64,000 bases of DNA, taken from contig CAWINY010000004.1 in NCBI GenBank assembly GCA_963837635.1, positions 555,723 to 619,722 of the forward strand, in the 5' to 3' direction. The stretch comes from CAWINY01 sp963837635 (GTDB lineage: Bacteria > Acidobacteriota > Terriglobia > Terriglobales > Acidobacteriaceae). Of the stretch, positions 63,438 to 64,000 are shown piece by piece. Position 1 is the stretch's first letter. Each line of letters opens with the position of its first letter. The notes under the pieces are model-generated. The model saw nothing but the letters and a program-made list of their open reading frames with translations. It was not told the origin of the DNA and searched no databases. Both the position numbers and the translations under genes were made by a program.

Positions 63438-63939
63438 TGCACCTCTATGTGCCCATTGCCCTGCCCTGACCTCCTGGATCCGTCCAAAACCAACCATGAT
63501 TCTTATGGGGATGCGGCAACCACCGAGATGGCGGAAGCGAAAGGCAAGATCGTCGGATTACGACTTCCAGAGCCAGAGTCAGCCCACAGATTCTGCTGAG
63601 GAGCTCCGACACCGCCGCGCTCGGGGGACCAGGTGGGATACATCCAGTATGGCAACGAGGTGGCAGGTGAGGAACATTCCGACAAGTTATACAGGAGAGT
63701 GTCGGGTCGTGCTCGGGAGTCTGCTGATTCGACGTCGATGATTGAGCGCGACGGTCAACAAGAGCACCGGGGGGCCAGCGGAGGCAGCAGCCCATGGATA
63801 GTCGCGCCCAGTGCTCGACGCCTGCACCTGGAAGCGGTGCGGCAGTGGGTACAGGCTCACGCTCGCCATCCATCCAGACGGATTAAACAAGTGGGCGGCC
63901 GTCTATGCAGTGGTGATGACCGCCCGCCAAGAACTCAGG
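63438..63939. other. Region with no recognised gene
   Basis: About 500 bases. Open frames exist on both strands but show no domain, poor start sites and odd composition. Probably decayed DNA between the kinase and an IS element. Confidence 0.4.
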
Positions 63940-64000
63940 GTAAATATCCCCCGGCAGAGCCGGGGGCTTTAGGATGTGAGCCGCTCAAAGCGGCTGAGCG
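63940..64000. mobile_element. Left 61 bases of a second IS200-type copy
   Basis: From GTAAATATCCCCCGGCAG to the end of the window the sequence equals 45636-45696 base for base, including the hairpin CCCCCGGCAGAGCCGGGGG. The rest lies outside the window. Confidence 0.85.

Noticed and set aside
63445..63873. 142-residue minus-strand open frame
   Set aside because: No domain, unusual cysteine and proline content, no ribosome binding site.

Overview
The window is a piece of a GC-rich bacterial chromosome. It is probably Acidobacteriota, and that assignment is inference. It rests on the ccsA-hemA-hemC-hemD gene order, the many palindromic intergenic repeats (arms such as CCCACATCTGC, CGCTGAT and TACCGCGG) and the general look of the proteins. 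No rRNA or other phylogenetic marker is present to settle it.

Layout. Positions 1-12.8 kb are ordinary chromosome: surface-polysaccharide genes (a GT2 fragment, a dTDP-4-dehydrorhamnose reductase and a polytopic glycosyltransferase), a secreted S9 peptidase, a minus-strand haem and cytochrome-assembly operon (ccsA, hemA, hemC, hemD), a proline operon (proB, proA) and an isochorismatase-like hydrolase. A tRNA-Gln(CTG) gene follows at 13.24 kb.

Positions 13,298-43,928 form one integrative element of about 30.6 kb. It is bounded by an exact 18-bp direct repeat of the tRNA-Gln 3' end and by a matching pair of arm-type repeats (GGGGTACGAANNGGGGTAT). It carries a tyrosine integrase and an AlpA-like factor; a mobilisation block (MobF relaxase-helicase, TrwB/TraD-like coupling protein, ribbon-helix-helix accessory protein, oriT candidate) with no mating-pair genes; three uncharacterised small genes; a complete type I-C CRISPR-Cas locus (cas3-5-8c-7-4-1-2) with 78 repeats and 77 spacers; an IS21 remnant abutting the last repeat; a RepB/ParB/serine-recombinase cassette; and an AbiE-type toxin-antitoxin operon. 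cas5 and the serine recombinase each contain a frameshift. The element reads as a mobilisable defence island that moves an adaptive immune system and stabilises itself with partition-like and toxin-antitoxin genes.

Positions 43.9-51 kb are a scrapyard of mobile DNA: a decayed second integrase next to attR, an IS3 remnant, an IS200-type element, and a group II intron whose reverse transcriptase is split by an IS1380-family insertion with a clean 4-bp target duplication. Positions 51-57.3 kb hold a divergent Y-family polymerase / SRAP pair and a five-gene two-component phosphorelay operon. Facing it is a 1,192-residue SulP transporter with a CxxCH motif in a large predicted extracytoplasmic loop and four tandem STAS-like repeats. 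The window ends with a decayed cytidylate-kinase-like gene, another sensor kinase and the first 61 bases of a second IS200-type copy.
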